This document shows, piece by piece, positions 22,420 to 32,233 of a DNA stretch of 64,000 nt (position 1 is its first letter; the number at the start of each line of letters is the position of its first letter). The notes under the pieces were generated by a model that worked only from the letters and a program-made list of their open reading frames with translations, did not search any database and had not been told where the DNA came from. The DNA is taken from contig NZ_CP050192.1 of NCBI RefSeq assembly GCF_011694515.1, positions 2,539,301 through 2,603,300 on the forward strand, read 5' to 3'. This DNA is from Mycobacterium sp. DL592. GTDB lineage: Bacteria; Actinomycetota; Actinomycetes; Mycobacteriales; Mycobacteriaceae. The position numbers and the translations under genes are program-made.

Positions 22420-23981
22420 GGCAGGCATGCGGCGGCCCTTTCGGCATGCAAGACGCGGCTGTAGGCCTGCGCCGGGTCGGTCTGCGGGTAGTCACCTCGG
22501 TGGTGGCACCCGCGGGTTTCGGTGCGCGCCAGCGCGGCCGCGGCCACGATACGAGCGGTGGCCGTCAGCGCGACGTCCTCGAACGCGGCGCGACTGCTCA
22601 GCGGCCGTGGCGTCGCCGCGGCCAGCGTCTCGGTGAGCTTGCCGAGTCCCTCAGCGTCGCGGTCGACCGATGCGTAGCGCGTCATGGCCGACTGGAGCAG
22701 CTTCCGATCCAGTGAATCGCGTTGCACTGGTTGAACTTTCGCCAGCGGCGCAGCGGCTGTTGCCGCGTGCCCGGCAGCAGCGCGCCCAGCGCGGCCACCG
22801 ACGACCAGACCTTCCAGCAGGCTATTGGACGCCAACCTGTTCGCCCCGTGCATTCCGGTGCGGGCCACCTCGCCGGCGGCGTAGAGCCCGGGCAGTTCGG
22901 TGCGGCCGTACACGTCGGTGCTGACCCCGCCGCAGCTGTAGTGGGCGCCGGGGACCACCGGAATCGGCTGTGCCGTCGGGTCGATGCCCGCTGCATGGCA
23001 GGCCGCGGTCACTGTCGGGAAGCGCCGCTCGAAGTGGTCGATGGAGCGTGCGTCGAGGAACACGCACTCGTCGCCGGTCTCCCGCAGCCGCGTCTCGATG
23101 GCGGCAGCCACCACGTCGCGGGGGGCCAGATCGCCCATCGGGTGCACACCCGCGGTCACCGACTCACCCCTGGCGTCGCGCAGCACCGCACCCTCGCCGC
23201 GCAACGCCTCGGTGATCAGCGGCCTGCGGCCACCGGCGTCGCGAGTGAACAGCATCGTCGGATGGAACTGGATGAACTCGACGTCACTGACCCCGACACC
23301 GGCCCACAGCGCCAGCGCGATCCCGTCGCCGGTGGACCCTTCGGGATTGGTTGTGGCGCTGTAGAGGTGGCCCGCACCGCCAGTGGCCAGGATGACCGAC
23401 GGGGCATGGACCACACCGAGGCCGTCGGGGTTGCGTACCAGCACACCGGTGACGGCCGAGCCGTCGTGCAGGATCTCCAGCGCGACATGGTTGCGCCGGA
23501 TGTCCAGGGTGGCGGCCGCGTGGTTGAGCGCGCGCTGCACCTCGGCGCCGGTGGCGTCGCCGCCGGCGTGGATGATGCGGCGGACCGAATGCCCACCCTC
23601 CCGGGTGAGCGCCCACTGGCCCGGCGCGCTCTCGTCGAACCGGGCGCCATCGTCGACCAGCTCGGCCACGGCGCGGTAGCCGTCAGCGACGATGGAGCGC
23701 ACCGCATCCGGATCGCACAGGCCGGCGCCGGCTGTCAGGGTGTCGCGCACGTGGGCGTCGACGGAGTCGTCGGTGTGCGGCAGCACCACCGCGATCCCGC
23801 CCTGGGCATGGAACGTCGCCGTGTCATCGGCCTTGCTCAAAATGACGGTGCGGCTGCCCCTTCGGTGTGCGGCCAGGGCCGCCGCCAATCCTGCGACGCC
23901 GGTGCCGATCACCACCACATCGGCACGCTGCTGCCAATCCACGCCCGCAGTGCTTGCACCGCAGCCGAACTCGCGCGTCAT
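22416..23981 (-). CDS. nadB: L-aspartate oxidase
   Basis: NadB is the flavoprotein that oxidises aspartate to iminoaspartate, which NadA uses. The 521-residue protein has an N-terminal FAD fingerprint [17 protein letters not shown] and the [10 protein letters not shown] block. [27 protein letters not shown] and the C-terminal fumarate-reductase-like helical domain are also present. Its ATG overlaps the nadA stop, so nadA, nadB and nadC are chained by ATGA overlaps. Confidence 0.95.
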   Translation of the reverse strand: MTREFGCGASTAGVDWQQRADVVVIGTGVAGLAAALAAHRRGSRTVILSKADDTATFHAQGGIAVVLPHTDDSVDAHVRDTLTAGAGLCDPDAVRSIVADGYRAVAELVDDGARFDESAPGQWALTREGGHSVRRIIHAGGDATGAEVQRALNHAAATLDIRRNHVALEILHDGSAVTGVLVRNPDGLGVVHAPSVILATGGAGHLYSATTNPEGSTGDGIALALWAGVGVSDVEFIQFHPTMLFTRDAGGRRPLITEALRGEGAVLRDARGESVTAGVHPMGDLAPRDVVAAAIETRLRETGDECVFLDARSIDHFERRFPTVTAACHAAGIDPTAQPIPVVPGAHYSCGGVSTDVYGRTELPGLYAAGEVARTGMHGANRLASNSLLEGLVVGGRAGRAAAGHAATAAAPLAKVQPVQRDSLDRKLLQSAMTRYASVDRDAEGLGKLTETLAAATPRPLSSRAAFEDVALTATARIVAAAALARTETRGCHHRGDYPQTDPAQAYSRVLHAERAAACLP

Positions 23982-25027
23982 TCTCCGCCGCCGGGCTGGC
24001 CGATCTCGATCATCCGCTGCACGCTGGCGCGAGCCAGTCGGGCGGTTTCGGGATCGACGTCGACCTCATCGGCGCCTTCGACCAGGGAGCGCAACACGGC
24101 GGCGGGGGTGATCATCTTCATGTACTTGCAGGACGCCCGGTCGTTGACCGCCTGGAAGTCGATCCCCGGTGCGGCACGGCGCAACTGGTGCAGCATGCCG
24201 ACCTCGGTGGCGACCAGAACCTGTTTGGCGTCCGAGGCCTTCGCGGCGTCGAGCATGCCTCCGGTGGACAAGATCTTTACCCGGTCGGCAGGGAAGGCGC
24301 CCTCGCCGGCGAGGTACAGCGCCGAGGTGGCGCAGCCGCACTCGGGATGTACGTAGAGCTCGGCGTCGGGATGGCTGCGGGCCTGCGCGGCCAGTTCGTC
24401 ACCGTTGATGCCGGCGTGGACGTGGCATTCGCCGGCCCAGATGTGCAGGTTTTCCCGGCCGGTCATCCGCCGGACGTGCGCGCCGAGAAACTGATCCGGG
24501 CAGAACAACACCTCACGGTCGGCCGGGATGGAGTTGACCACCTCGACGGCATTGGACGAGGTGCAGCAGATGTCGGTCAGGGCCTTCACCGCTGCGGTGG
24601 TGTTGACGTATGACACCACCACGGCGTCGGGGTATTCGTCTTTCCACGCCCGCAGGTCGTCGGCGGTGATCGAGTCGGCCAACGAGCAGCCTGCCCGCTG
24701 ATCGGGGATCAGCACCGTCTTGTCCGGGCTGAGGATCTTCGCCGTCTCGGCCATGAAATGCACACCGCAGAACACAATGGTGTCCTCGGGTGCCGCGGCC
24801 GCGATGCGGGACAGCGCCAACGAGTCACCGACGTGGTCGGCGACGTCCTGAATGGCCGGCATCTGGTAGTTGTGCGCCAAAATAGTCGCGCCGCGCAGGG
24901 TGGCCAAGCGGCGCACCTCGGCCGCCCATTCCTCGTCACCGATCACACCGGCGTATCCGCCGGGTCCGTTGGTGATGTGTGCGGCCAGTCCACCGGGGGC
25001 CGTATCCGCACGATCCAGGACGGTCAT
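23978..25027 (-). CDS. nadA: Quinolinate synthase A
   Basis: NadA condenses iminoaspartate with dihydroxyacetone phosphate to quinolinate, using a [4Fe-4S] cluster. The 349-residue protein has [26 protein letters not shown] and the cluster-cysteine regions [22 protein letters not shown] and VHPECGC. I chose the ATG at 25027 because AGGAGG sits five bases upstream. An upstream ATG at 25099 would start inside the divergent regulator gene and read through the operator. Confidence 0.95.
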   Translation of the reverse strand: MTVLDRADTAPGGLAAHITNGPGGYAGVIGDEEWAAEVRRLATLRGATILAHNYQMPAIQDVADHVGDSLALSRIAAAAPEDTIVFCGVHFMAETAKILSPDKTVLIPDQRAGCSLADSITADDLRAWKDEYPDAVVVSYVNTTAAVKALTDICCTSSNAVEVVNSIPADREVLFCPDQFLGAHVRRMTGRENLHIWAGECHVHAGINGDELAAQARSHPDAELYVHPECGCATSALYLAGEGAFPADRVKILSTGGMLDAAKASDAKQVLVATEVGMLHQLRRAAPGIDFQAVNDRASCKYMKMITPAAVLRSLVEGADEVDVDPETARLARASVQRMIEIGQPGGGE

Positions 25028-25052
25028 GGCCGCCTCCTGTCTGGTGTCCGGG

Positions 25053-25075
25053 GTTTTCGACTTATAATCGAAAAC
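25053..25075. promoter_or_regulatory. NrtR-type operator over a bidirectional promoter
   Basis: A perfect inverted repeat with arms GTTTTCGA (25053-25060) and TCGAAAAC (25068-25075) around a seven-base centre CTTATAA. The centre plus the right arm contains TATAAT (25063-25068) reading right. The other strand reads TATAAG (25066-25061) toward nadA. One bound dimer would cover the -10 boxes of both divergent promoters. Position between nadA and a Nudix-type regulator fits the known NrtR control of nadABC in mycobacteria. Confidence 0.85.
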
Positions 25076-25768
25076 GTGAGTCATACTAGCACTGAACACG
25101 AGGTGCTCGCCGTCGTATTCCAGGTTGGCGATGTCGCCTCCCGGAAACCCGCCCTCAACGTGCTGTTATGGCAGCGCGCCTTACAACCCGAGCGCGGCAG
25201 ATGGGCTTTGCCGGGCGGACGGCTGCGGGAGGACGAAGACCTCACCACCTCGGTTCGCCGGCAGCTCGCCGAGAAGGTCGACGTGCGTGAGATCGCCCAC
25301 TTGGAACAGCTCGCCGTCTTCTCCGACCCGGCCCGCGTCCCCGGCGTCCGCACGATCGCCTCTACATTCCTCGGACTGGTGCCCTCCCCCGCCACCCCCG
25401 AGCTCCCGTCCGACACCCGCTGGCACCCCGTGAACGCGCTGCCCCCGATGGCCTTCGACCACGGCCCGATGGTGGCCTACGCCCGAGCCCGGCTGGTCGC
25501 CAAGCTGTCCTACACCAACATCGGATTTGCGCTTGCGCCAAAGGAATTCGCCCTGTCGACGCTGCGGGACATCTACGGGGCCGCGCTCGGGTACCAGGTC
25601 GACGCGACGAACCTGCAACGAGTGCTGGCCCGGCGCGGGGTGATCACTCCGACCGGAACCACCGCCCACCCGGGCCGCAGCGGCGGCCGGCCGGCCGCGC
25701 TCTACCGGTTCACCGACTCCCGATTGCGGGTCACCGACGAGTTCGCTGCCCTGCGCCCACCCGGGTGA
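25076..25768 (+). CDS. nrtR: NrtR-like Nudix-related transcriptional regulator of NAD synthesis
   Basis: The 230-residue protein has an N-terminal Nudix-like domain (about residues 5-135) and a C-terminal winged-helix segment ([28 protein letters not shown], then [12 protein letters not shown]). The Nudix box is degenerate: after GGRL the REUxEExGU core reads RQLAEKVDV. Catalytic Glu residues are replaced by Gln and Lys, as expected for a sensor that no longer hydrolyses. The GTG start follows the operator directly and lies eight bases after TATAAT, so the mRNA is probably leaderless. It very likely represses nadABC and itself in response to an NAD metabolite. Confidence 0.85.
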   Translation: MSHTSTEHEVLAVVFQVGDVASRKPALNVLLWQRALQPERGRWALPGGRLREDEDLTTSVRRQLAEKVDVREIAHLEQLAVFSDPARVPGVRTIASTFLGLVPSPATPELPSDTRWHPVNALPPMAFDHGPMVAYARARLVAKLSYTNIGFALAPKEFALSTLRDIYGAALGYQVDATNLQRVLARRGVITPTGTTAHPGRSGGRPAALYRFTDSRLRVTDEFAALRPPG

Positions 25769-25806
25769 GTCGACTGGCTTCTTAGACCCTTCTTAAGGTA
25801 TGAAGG

Positions 25807-27144
25807 GTGGCGATGACATTTGCTGCCGGGGCCGTGAACCCCGAATGGATCGGCCGCGCACCGCACGAGGAGCTCGAGCGTGGTGGCCGCCCTGTGCTGC
25901 CCGGCAACGACCCGTTCTACGACCCGCCGGCCGGCTTCGAACACGCCGCGCCGGGCACTGTGCTGCGCTCTCGCGATATCGAACTCGGATTCCTCGGACT
26001 GATCCCGCAGCGGGTGAAAGCGACCCAACTGCTGTTCCGCTCCAGCGACATGTACGACAACCCGCAGGCGGCGGTCACGACCGTGCTGGTGCCCGCCGGG
26101 CATTCGCCCGCGCATCCCCGACACGTGGTGTCCTACCAGTGCGCCATCGACGCCGTCTCCGCGCGGTGCTTCCCGTCGTACGCGATGCGGCGGCGCGCCA
26201 AGGCTGTCGGCTCCCTGGCCCAACTGGAATATCTGCTGGTGGCCGCGGCCTTGGCCGAGGGCTGGGTGGTCTCGGTCCCCGACCACGAGGGCCCCGACGG
26301 CATGTGGGGCGCTCCCCGCGAGCCCGGCTACCGGGTGCTCGACGGATTGCGCGCCACCCTGAACTTCGAGCGCTTCGGACTGGCCAGAGACAGCCGGGTC
26401 GGCCTGTGGGGCTATTCCGGCGGTGGGCTTGCCACCGCATGGGCCGCCGAGGTGCACGCCGAGTACGCCCCCGAACTCAACGTGGTCGGTGCGGTGCTCG
26501 GCTCGCCGGTCGGCGACCTGGGCAATACCTTCCGCAGACTCAACGGCTCCTACCTGGCGGCGTTGCCCGCCCTGGTCGTCGCCGCCCTGGCCAAGACCTT
26601 CCCGGACCTCAATCGCGTGATCGAGGAGCATGCCACCGAAGACGGCCGTGCCCTGCTGGCCAGCCTGGATCACATGACCACCCTGGAGGCCGTCATCCGG
26701 TTCTTCAGGAAGGACATGGACGAGATGGTGCACCCGCCCCTGGACGAGGTGCTGGAGATGCCCGCGGTCCAGGACGTGTTCGAGAGCATCAGGCTGGGCG
26801 GGACCGCCCCCAGCCTGCCCGTGCTGATCGTGCAGGCGGTACACGACTCGGTGATCGCCGTCGAGGACATCGACGATCTCGCGCAGACCTACTACGCCGG
26901 TGGCGCCCAGGTGACCTACCACCGGGACATGTTCAGCGAGCACATGCTGCTGCACCCGATGTCCGCGCCGATGACGTTGCGCTGGCTCACCGATCGCTTC
27001 GCAGAGCGACCGCTGGACGCCCACATCATCCGCACGCACTGGCCGACACTGCTCAACCCGATGACCTATGCCGGGATGTGGCGTCTCGGCGGCATCGTGG
27101 CCCGGGTGATGTCCGGCGGCCGGGTGCCCTTCCGTCCGCTCTAG
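25807..27144 (+). CDS. Secretory-lipase-family alpha/beta hydrolase
   Basis: A 445-residue hydrolase with the nucleophile motif GYSGGG near residue 203, a late Asp ([16 protein letters not shown]) and a His region ([10 protein letters not shown]). These would form the catalytic triad of the LIP-type lipases. The N-terminal [20 protein letters not shown] is typical of the family. There is no clear signal peptide. The GTG start could be replaced by ATG two codons later. Length and position next to the nrtR/nad genes match Rv1592c. The natural substrate is unknown. Confidence 0.85.
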   Translation: MAMTFAAGAVNPEWIGRAPHEELERGGRPVLPGNDPFYDPPAGFEHAAPGTVLRSRDIELGFLGLIPQRVKATQLLFRSSDMYDNPQAAVTTVLVPAGHSPAHPRHVVSYQCAIDAVSARCFPSYAMRRRAKAVGSLAQLEYLLVAAALAEGWVVSVPDHEGPDGMWGAPREPGYRVLDGLRATLNFERFGLARDSRVGLWGYSGGGLATAWAAEVHAEYAPELNVVGAVLGSPVGDLGNTFRRLNGSYLAALPALVVAALAKTFPDLNRVIEEHATEDGRALLASLDHMTTLEAVIRFFRKDMDEMVHPPLDEVLEMPAVQDVFESIRLGGTAPSLPVLIVQAVHDSVIAVEDIDDLAQTYYAGGAQVTYHRDMFSEHMLLHPMSAPMTLRWLTDRFAERPLDAHIIRTHWPTLLNPMTYAGMWRLGGIVARVMSGGRVPFRPL

Positions 27145-27158
27145 GTCGCGGGCCGCGG

Positions 27159-27854
27159 CTACGGCTGGGCGGCAACTGGTAGCGGCGGGAGCTTCTCCTC
27201 GGGCCACGCCCCGAGGTCGTCCCGCGGTGTGGCCACCGCGATGAGCGCGTAGGTCAACGCGGCGATCGCAGCGGGGAACAACAACGTGGTCGCAATCTGC
27301 AGCGGGCCGTGCGCGAAGAACACCGGCGGGGCTTCGGTGAAGTAGTAGACGCGGTTCTCCGGAGTTACCGGGGCCGTCTCGAACGGGACAGCGCCGTAAC
27401 GCCAATGCGCCAGTGCCGCACCGACTCCCGCCGCCACGGCCGCGCCTGCGACCGAACCGATCCACAATGCCGACACCAGCACCGGGCCGCGATGCGCGCG
27501 CCATTGCCACACCAGAACCGCAGCCACGATCGCCAGCGGTGTGAGCATTCCGATGAGCATCGCAGCCGCGACGAACAGGTGATCGGACTCGCTGCCCAGA
27601 TAGGTGTGGATGCGCTGACCTGAGCGGGTGAGAGCCACCACGCCGTGCGCCGGCGGAGCCAGCCACGCCCACAGCGCACCGACCAACCCGCCGGACAGTG
27701 CCAGACCGACGACGACGATCAGCGCCGCCGACCGGCGAGAGTGGCGGGGGCTCTTGGCTGCCTGATGCTCTTCGCCCGAGAGGCTCATCGCCGCCTGATG
27801 CTCTTCGCCCGAGAGGCTCATCGCCGCCTGATGCTCTTCGCCCGAGAGGCTCAT
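27159..27854 (-). CDS. DUF2567-type membrane protein with a triplicated N-terminus
   Basis: A 231-residue protein with about four membrane segments (starting at [23 protein letters not shown]) and loops between them, similar in type and position to Rv1591. The N-terminus is three exact copies of an 11-residue unit, [11 protein letters not shown], each with its own ATG. The first copy's ATG overlaps the upstream stop (ATGA), so I chose it, but initiation at copy 2 or 3 would give shorter forms. A longer frame to 27911 has no support. Function is unknown. Confidence 0.78.
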   Translation of the reverse strand: MSLSGEEHQAAMSLSGEEHQAAMSLSGEEHQAAKSPRHSRRSAALIVVVGLALSGGLVGALWAWLAPPAHGVVALTRSGQRIHTYLGSESDHLFVAAAMLIGMLTPLAIVAAVLVWQWRAHRGPVLVSALWIGSVAGAAVAAGVGAALAHWRYGAVPFETAPVTPENRVYYFTEAPPVFFAHGPLQIATTLLFPAAIAALTYALIAVATPRDDLGAWPEEKLPPLPVAAQP

Positions 27855-27858
27855 CGCT
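27760..27858. repeat. Three tandem 33-base repeats at a gene start
   Basis: Copies are at 27760-27792, 27793-27825 and 27826-27858, identical except for the last base of the third. Each begins GCCTGATGCTCTTCGCC on the + strand. The length is a multiple of three and each unit supplies an in-frame ATG on the - strand. Repeat gain or loss would therefore change the protein's N-terminus without breaking the frame. There are no spacers, so it is not a CRISPR array. Confidence 0.92.
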
Positions 27859-28084
27859 GCCCCTCGAGATCCTTGGAATCGACCTGGCCGTGCCGCGAAC
27901 ACTTGGCCCACCAGCCGTCCGGGCGGACCTGCACGACCATGCGTCGACCGCAGTCGGCACAGAATCGCGGCGGTTCGAGCCCGAGCTGGGCCGCTGTTGG
28001 CACCGCGCTGCCCGCCGGCGCCCCGGTGTAGACGTTATAGACGCCGGCAGCGACCGGTGTGGGCAGCTGTTCGACCATGACCAC
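27851..28084 (-). CDS. Small zinc-ribbon-like protein
   Basis: A 77-residue protein ending in a compact Cys/His cluster, FCADCGRRM, then [10 protein letters not shown]. This could bind one metal ion. It corresponds in size and position to Rv1590, of unknown function. The GTG start shares a base with the bioB stop (TAGTG); an ATG two codons later is an alternative. It sits between bioB and the repeat-bearing membrane gene with overlaps on both sides, so the three genes are probably one transcript. A link to biotin metabolism is only suggested by position. Confidence 0.75.
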   Translation of the reverse strand: MVMVEQLPTPVAAGVYNVYTGAPAGSAVPTAAQLGLEPPRFCADCGRRMVVQVRPDGWWAKCSRHGQVDSKDLEGQR

Positions 28085-29091
28085 TACAGGCTGGCGTTCA
28101 GTGCCTTGATCGGCATCTGCAGATCGTTGAGCAACTCCAGGTCGGCCTCGGCGGGCCTGCCCAGTGTGGTCAGGTAGTTGCCGACGATCACGGCGTTGAC
28201 ACCGCCCAGGATGCCCTGCTTGGCGCCCAAGTCGCCGAGGGTGATCTCGCGGCCGCCGGCGAAACGCAGCATGGTGCGCGGCAGTGCCAGTCGGAACGCC
28301 GCGACCGCCTTGAGCGCCTCGGCGGCGGGCAGCACCTCCAGATCGCCGAACGGGGTGCCCGGACGCGGGTTGAGGAAGTTCAGCGGCACCTCATGCGGAT
28401 CAAGTTCGGCCAGATTGGCGGCGAACTCGGCGCGCTGCTCGAGCGTCTCCCCCATGCCCAGGATGCCGCCGCAGCAGACCTCCATGCCGGCGTCGCGCAC
28501 CATTTGCAGCGTCTCCCAGCGCTCCTCCCAGGTATGGGTGGTCACCACGTTGGGGAAGAAGGACTTCGCCGTCTCCAGGTTGTGGTTGTAGCGGTGCACG
28601 CCCATCTCGGCGAGGCGGTCCACCTGCTCCTGGTTGAGCATGCCCAGTGAGCACGCGACCTGGATCTCGACCTCGTTGCGGATCGCCTCGATGCCGGCAG
28701 CGACCTGAGCCATCAGCCGCTCGTCGGGCCCGCGGACTGCCGCGACGATGCAGAACTCGGTTGCCCCGGTCTTGGCGGTCTGCTTGGCGGCCTCGACCAG
28801 GCTCGGGATGTCCAGCCAGGCGCTGCGCACCGGCGAGGAGAACAGGCCCGACTGCGAGCAGAAGTGGCAATCCTCGGGGCACCCACCGGTTTTCAGGCTG
28901 ATGATGCCCTCGACCTCGACCTCCGGGCCGCACCAGCGCATCCGGACCTCGTGGGCCAGCGCGAGCAGCTCCTCGAGGTGATCGTCGGGCAGTTGCAGGA
29001 CTTCGAGGATCTGCTCCTGGCTCAGACCCTCACCGCGTTCGAGGACCTGCTCACGGGCTGATGCCAATACGTCCACAGCTGCCTGCGTCAC
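28084..29091 (-). CDS. bioB: Biotin synthase
   Basis: BioB is the radical-SAM enzyme that inserts sulfur into dethiobiotin. The 335-residue protein has the SAM-cluster motif CPEDCHFC (cysteines at 71, 75 and 78), followed by CGGILGMGE and [11 protein letters not shown]. The start is GTG with AGGAG five bases upstream. This context is nearly repeated at bioF (GAGGAGCGCCNGTGAC). A BioQ-type box lies 31 bases upstream, over the presumed transcription start, so biotin-dependent repression is expected. Confidence 0.96.
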   Translation of the reverse strand: MTQAAVDVLASAREQVLERGEGLSQEQILEVLQLPDDHLEELLALAHEVRMRWCGPEVEVEGIISLKTGGCPEDCHFCSQSGLFSSPVRSAWLDIPSLVEAAKQTAKTGATEFCIVAAVRGPDERLMAQVAAGIEAIRNEVEIQVACSLGMLNQEQVDRLAEMGVHRYNHNLETAKSFFPNVVTTHTWEERWETLQMVRDAGMEVCCGGILGMGETLEQRAEFAANLAELDPHEVPLNFLNPRPGTPFGDLEVLPAAEALKAVAAFRLALPRTMLRFAGGREITLGDLGAKQGILGGVNAVIVGNYLTTLGRPAEADLELLNDLQMPIKALNASL

Positions 29092-29121
29092 CGGCGCTCC
29101 TCTTCGTGCATGTGTCGAACT

Positions 29122-29134
29122 TGAACAGTGTTCA
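29122..29134. promoter_or_regulatory. BioQ-type operator between bioB and its regulator
   Basis: The palindrome TGAACAGTGTTCA sits in the 58-base gap between divergent bioB and the TetR-type regulator. Reading toward bioB, a TAGCCT -10 box immediately precedes and touches the palindrome. Reading right, a TAGGCT box (29138-29143) follows it, six bases before the regulator's GTG. The same palindrome with a changed centre occurs in front of bioF. Confidence 0.8.
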
Positions 29135-29149
29135 GGCTAGGCTAGTCGC

Positions 29150-29740
29150 GTGCAGCTGCACAAACGCGACGTGGTGGCCAAGGCCGCCGCCATCCTGGAC
29201 AACTACGGTATCGCCGACCTCACCATGCGCCGGCTCGCCCGTGAGCTCGACGTGTCCCCCGGCGCGCTCTACTGGCATTTCGCCAACAAACAGGAACTGC
29301 TCGGCGCGGTAGCCGACCAGGTGCTGGCACCGGCCTGTGCAGACCTCGCCGCCGCCAGCTGGCGGGAGCGCATCGAAGTGGTGTGCCGCGCACTGCGTGA
29401 TGCCCTGCTGTCGCACACCGACGGCGCAGAACTGGTCTCAGCGAGCTTCGCGGCCGGACAGTCCCGCGCCGTCGACCAGATTCTGGGCGTGCTGGCCAAG
29501 GCTGCCGGCGAAGCCGGAGTCGACGGCGGTCACCGAGTGCAGGCCGCGCGCACCGTGCTGCACTACGTGCTCGGCGCCACCGCCGACGAGCAGTCCCGGT
29601 TGCAATGGGATGCCGCAGGCGCCCTGCCGGAAGGGCAGTCGGTACTGACCGCCGACCCGTCCGCCGGCTTCGCGTTCGGGCTTCGGTTGCTCACCGACGG
29701 GCTGGCCGCGCAGCGCACCAATACCGCAGACCTCAGCTAG
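29150..29740 (+). CDS. bioQ: BioQ-like TetR regulator of biotin synthesis
   Basis: A 196-residue TetR-family protein. Its N-terminal helix-turn-helix is ADLTMRRLARELDVSPGALYWHFANKQELL (split across recognition and flanking helices) at about residues 20-50, and a helical C-terminal domain follows. It is divergent from bioB, with a palindrome between them that recurs before bioF. This is the arrangement known for BioQ in mycobacteria. The start is GTG, six bases after TAGGCT, so the mRNA is likely leaderless and autoregulated. The assignment rests on context and operator match. Confidence 0.82.
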   Translation: MQLHKRDVVAKAAAILDNYGIADLTMRRLARELDVSPGALYWHFANKQELLGAVADQVLAPACADLAAASWRERIEVVCRALRDALLSHTDGAELVSASFAAGQSRAVDQILGVLAKAAGEAGVDGGHRVQAARTVLHYVLGATADEQSRLQWDAAGALPEGQSVLTADPSAGFAFGLRLLTDGLAAQRTNTADLS

Positions 29741-30261
29741 ATCAGCACCTGCTCGACCCGCGCGTCGCCATCCCAGCGGCGCAACCCGACCGCGTTCGCC
29801 GCGATGTCTGCAGACAGCCCGTCGATTGCCGCGAAGGCATCGCCGAGCTGCTCGGCGGTCAAGCGGCGTCCCAACGTGACATGCGGGGTCCACTGACCGG
29901 GCGCAGTGTGCCCGTACGGCTCGCCCGCCAGATGCGGCAAACAACGGTCGTAGACCTCACGATGCAGTTCCAACAGCGCCGCCGAGGCGACGATCAACCG
30001 GGCCAGCACGAGGCGCCCACCACCGAAGACCAGCGGCGCACCCACCAGGACGGGCAGCGGAATCCGTTGCGCCAGTGCCGTCCACGCGGCATCGACATCC
30101 GGGGAGATCCGCTGGGCCGCCAGCAGGGTGATATGCGGACGGTTGGTGGCCGAGGTCACCCGCGTCTGGCTGGGCAGTCCCGCATCGTCGAGCGCCTGCC
30201 ACAGCTGCCTGATCGCCGCGTCGCTGTGAGCATCGAGCGTCAACTCGATCGAGTGCGCCAT
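29737..30261 (-). CDS. 2'-5' RNA ligase / 2H phosphoesterase family protein
   Basis: The 174-residue protein has the two H-x-T motifs of the 2H superfamily, HITL near residue 44 and HVTL near residue 127, in the expected tandem half-repeat layout. Members hydrolyse or form 2'-5' or cyclic phosphodiesters in RNA or small molecules; the substrate here is unknown. It follows bioD by six bases, so it is in the bioF-bioD transcript, although no biotin role is known for the family. Its stop shares a CTAG with the convergent regulator gene. Confidence 0.85.
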   Translation of the reverse strand: MAHSIELTLDAHSDAAIRQLWQALDDAGLPSQTRVTSATNRPHITLLAAQRISPDVDAAWTALAQRIPLPVLVGAPLVFGGGRLVLARLIVASAALLELHREVYDRCLPHLAGEPYGHTAPGQWTPHVTLGRRLTAEQLGDAFAAIDGLSADIAANAVGLRRWDGDARVEQVLI

Positions 30262-30267
30262 CGGGCT

Positions 30268-30942
30268 CTACAGACCGGCGAACCAGTCCGGGTCGAACGC
30301 TCGGGCGCTCAGCAACTCGAAGTCCTTGGGCGACAACGTCGGCGCGCCTGCGGGCAGCGCCGCGCGCACCGGCGCCAGCCGGGCCAGCGCATCGCGATTG
30401 GATTTCTCGGCGGTGCCGGGCTGCGCCGGCCATGAGCCGATCACCAATCCGGCAGTCGAAAGTCCTTTGTTACCAAGCGCTTCCAGGTTCAGGACGGTGT
30501 TGTTGAGCGTGCCCAGCCCGGCCTCGGTGACGATGAGGACCGGCGCTGCGAGCTCGACGGCCAGGTCGCGCAGCGTGGTACCACCGTCGGCCAGCTCGAC
30601 CAGCAACCCGCCGGCACCCTCGACCAGCGTCAGCCGCCCGGGACGGTCCAGGGCGCGGATGGCGGTCAGCAGATCGGCGGCCGACGGAAGCGGCATGCCG
30701 GCGCGCTCGGCGGCGGCCACCGGAGCCAGTGGCTCCGGATAGCGGGCCACCCCGACCAGTTCGGTGACACCGGCCAGCCGGCGGATCTCGGCCAAGTCGT
30801 CGTCGCCGTTGGCGGTCCCGGTCTGAACCGGTTTGCACACCGCGATGTCGCGCCCGACGACCCTGGCGTGACAGGCCAGGGCAGCGGTAGCGACGGTCTT
30901 GCCGACGCCCGTTCCGGTTCCGGTGATGACGACGATGCTCAT
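30268..30942 (-). CDS. bioD: Dethiobiotin synthetase
   Basis: BioD closes the ureido ring of dethiobiotin using ATP and CO2. The 224-residue protein starts with the P-loop GTGTGVGKT and contains CKPVQTG and the [10 protein letters not shown] motif. The ATG overlaps the bioF stop (ATGA), fixing the start; a longer frame upstream reads inside bioF. Confidence 0.95.
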   Translation of the reverse strand: MSIVVITGTGTGVGKTVATAALACHARVVGRDIAVCKPVQTGTANGDDDLAEIRRLAGVTELVGVARYPEPLAPVAAAERAGMPLPSAADLLTAIRALDRPGRLTLVEGAGGLLVELADGGTTLRDLAVELAAPVLIVTEAGLGTLNNTVLNLEALGNKGLSTAGLVIGSWPAQPGTAEKSNRDALARLAPVRAALPAGAPTLSPKDFELLSARAFDPDWFAGL

Positions 30943-32087
30943 GAGCGCTGCGCGCCCAGCACCGTGGTGAAAACCTGGCGAGCCAGCTCCATGTCCTCGT
31001 CGGTCAGCGAGGCCCGCGCGGTCAGTCGCAGCCGAGACGTACCCGCCGGAACGGTGGGCGGCCGGAAGCAGCCGACCCGCACACCGGCATCCAGACACGC
31101 GGCCGCAGTGGCGACCGCCACTTCCGGGTCACCCAGGATGACCGACACCACCGCCGATTCCGGGGCCTCGGCGACATCGCACATGGCCGCCAGTTCGCGC
31201 GCCCGGGTGACGACGTCCTCGGCCCGCCACGGTTCGTCGATGAGGACATCCAGGGCGGCCGCGGCAGCACCCACCGCGGCCGGGGTCAGCCCGGTGTCAA
31301 AGATGAACGTGCGGGCCGCGTCGATCAGATGGTCGCGTACGGCCGCCGGGCCGAGCACCACACCGCCTTGGCTGCCAAGCGATTTCGACATCGTCGTCGT
31401 CATCACGATGTCGGGCTCACCGGCCAGGCCTGCCTCGTGCAGCAGCCCGCGACCACCGGCACCACGCACCCCCAGCCCGTGCGCCTCGTCGACGAGCAGC
31501 AGGGCGCGGTGGGTGCGGCAGACGTCGTGCAGACGGCGCAGGGGCGCCAAGGCGCCGTCGGTACTGAACACCGAATCGGTGATCACCAGTGCCCGTTCCT
31601 CGTCGCGGCCGGCCAGTGCGGCCTCGACGGCCTCGACATCGTTGTGCGGCGTGACGGCCACCCGCGCACGCGAAAGGCGGCAGGCGTCGACCAGTGAGGC
31701 GTGCGCGAGCGCATCGGAGACCACCAGGGACCCCGGACCCGACAGCGCGGCCACCGCACCGAGGTTGGCGGCGTAGCCGGAGGAGAACACCAGCGCGGCC
31801 TCGGCTCCGACGAATGCCGCCAGGGCGGTTTCGAACTGCTCGTGCAGCTCGGTGTTGCCCGTGACGAGCCGGGAGCCGGTCGAGCCCGCACCCCAGGTGC
31901 GCAGCGCCGCCACGCCGCCGTCGATGACGGCCGGGTGCTGGGACAGGCCGAGGTAGTCGTTGGAGGCCAGGTCGAGTTCGCACGCGACCGCGGGACGCTG
32001 ACGCAGCGACCTGCGCAGCCCCGCCTGCCGGCGCTGCTGCTCGACGGTGTCGAGCCAGGCCAGCGGTGAAAGACCGACACGGGTCAC
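30939..32087 (-). CDS. bioF: 8-amino-7-oxononanoate synthase
   Basis: BioF is the PLP enzyme that joins pimeloyl thioester to alanine. The 382-residue protein shows [36 protein letters not shown] and the PLP-lysine motif [13 protein letters not shown]. The GTG start has AGGAG five bases upstream, and the start context nearly duplicates that of bioB. A BioQ-type box lies 22 bases upstream, so bioFD has its own biotin-regulated promoter separate from bioA. Confidence 0.95.
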   Translation of the reverse strand: MTRVGLSPLAWLDTVEQQRRQAGLRRSLRQRPAVACELDLASNDYLGLSQHPAVIDGGVAALRTWGAGSTGSRLVTGNTELHEQFETALAAFVGAEAALVFSSGYAANLGAVAALSGPGSLVVSDALAHASLVDACRLSRARVAVTPHNDVEAVEAALAGRDEERALVITDSVFSTDGALAPLRRLHDVCRTHRALLLVDEAHGLGVRGAGGRGLLHEAGLAGEPDIVMTTTMSKSLGSQGGVVLGPAAVRDHLIDAARTFIFDTGLTPAAVGAAAAALDVLIDEPWRAEDVVTRARELAAMCDVAEAPESAVVSVILGDPEVAVATAAACLDAGVRVGCFRPPTVPAGTSRLRLTARASLTDEDMELARQVFTTVLGAQRS

Positions 32088-32109
32088 AGGCGCTCCTCGG
32101 GGCAGGACT

Positions 32110-32122
32110 TGAACACCGTTCA
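32110..32122. promoter_or_regulatory. BioQ-type operator upstream of bioF
   Basis: TGAACACCGTTCA has the same arms as the bioB-side box (TGAAC and GTTCA, three-base centre). On the - strand a TAACCT -10 box (32127-32122) directly precedes it. This is the same promoter-operator layout as at bioB, where TAGCCT precedes the palindrome. Confidence 0.8.
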
Positions 32123-32126
32123 GGTT

Positions 32127-32233
32127 AGCGCGACGACAAGCGCCGAGGAACGAGGGGTGAGGAATCGCGCCATCAAACCCAGCGCGACGACAAGCGCCGA
32201 GGCACGAGGGGTGAAGAGCCGCGCCATCAGGCC
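32127..32233. repeat. Two 54-base direct repeats spanning the bioA 3' end
   Basis: Copies start at 32127 and 32181, each beginning AGCGCGACGACAAGCGCCGA and ending in CGCGCCATCA plus a few bases. They differ at only a few positions. The second copy covers the last codons and stop of bioA. The pair looks like a tandem duplication of the gene's 3' end, lying between bioA and the bioF promoter. Period 54 keeps the reading phase. Confidence 0.85.

Noticed and set aside
27760..27858. Tandem repeats as a CRISPR array
   Set aside because: There are no spacers, the units are directly adjacent, in frame and coding, and no cas genes are present.
25702..27960. 752-codon open frame on the - strand
   Set aside because: It runs antisense through the lipase gene and has no recognisable domain. 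It exists because high-GC codons rarely give stops on the opposite strand.
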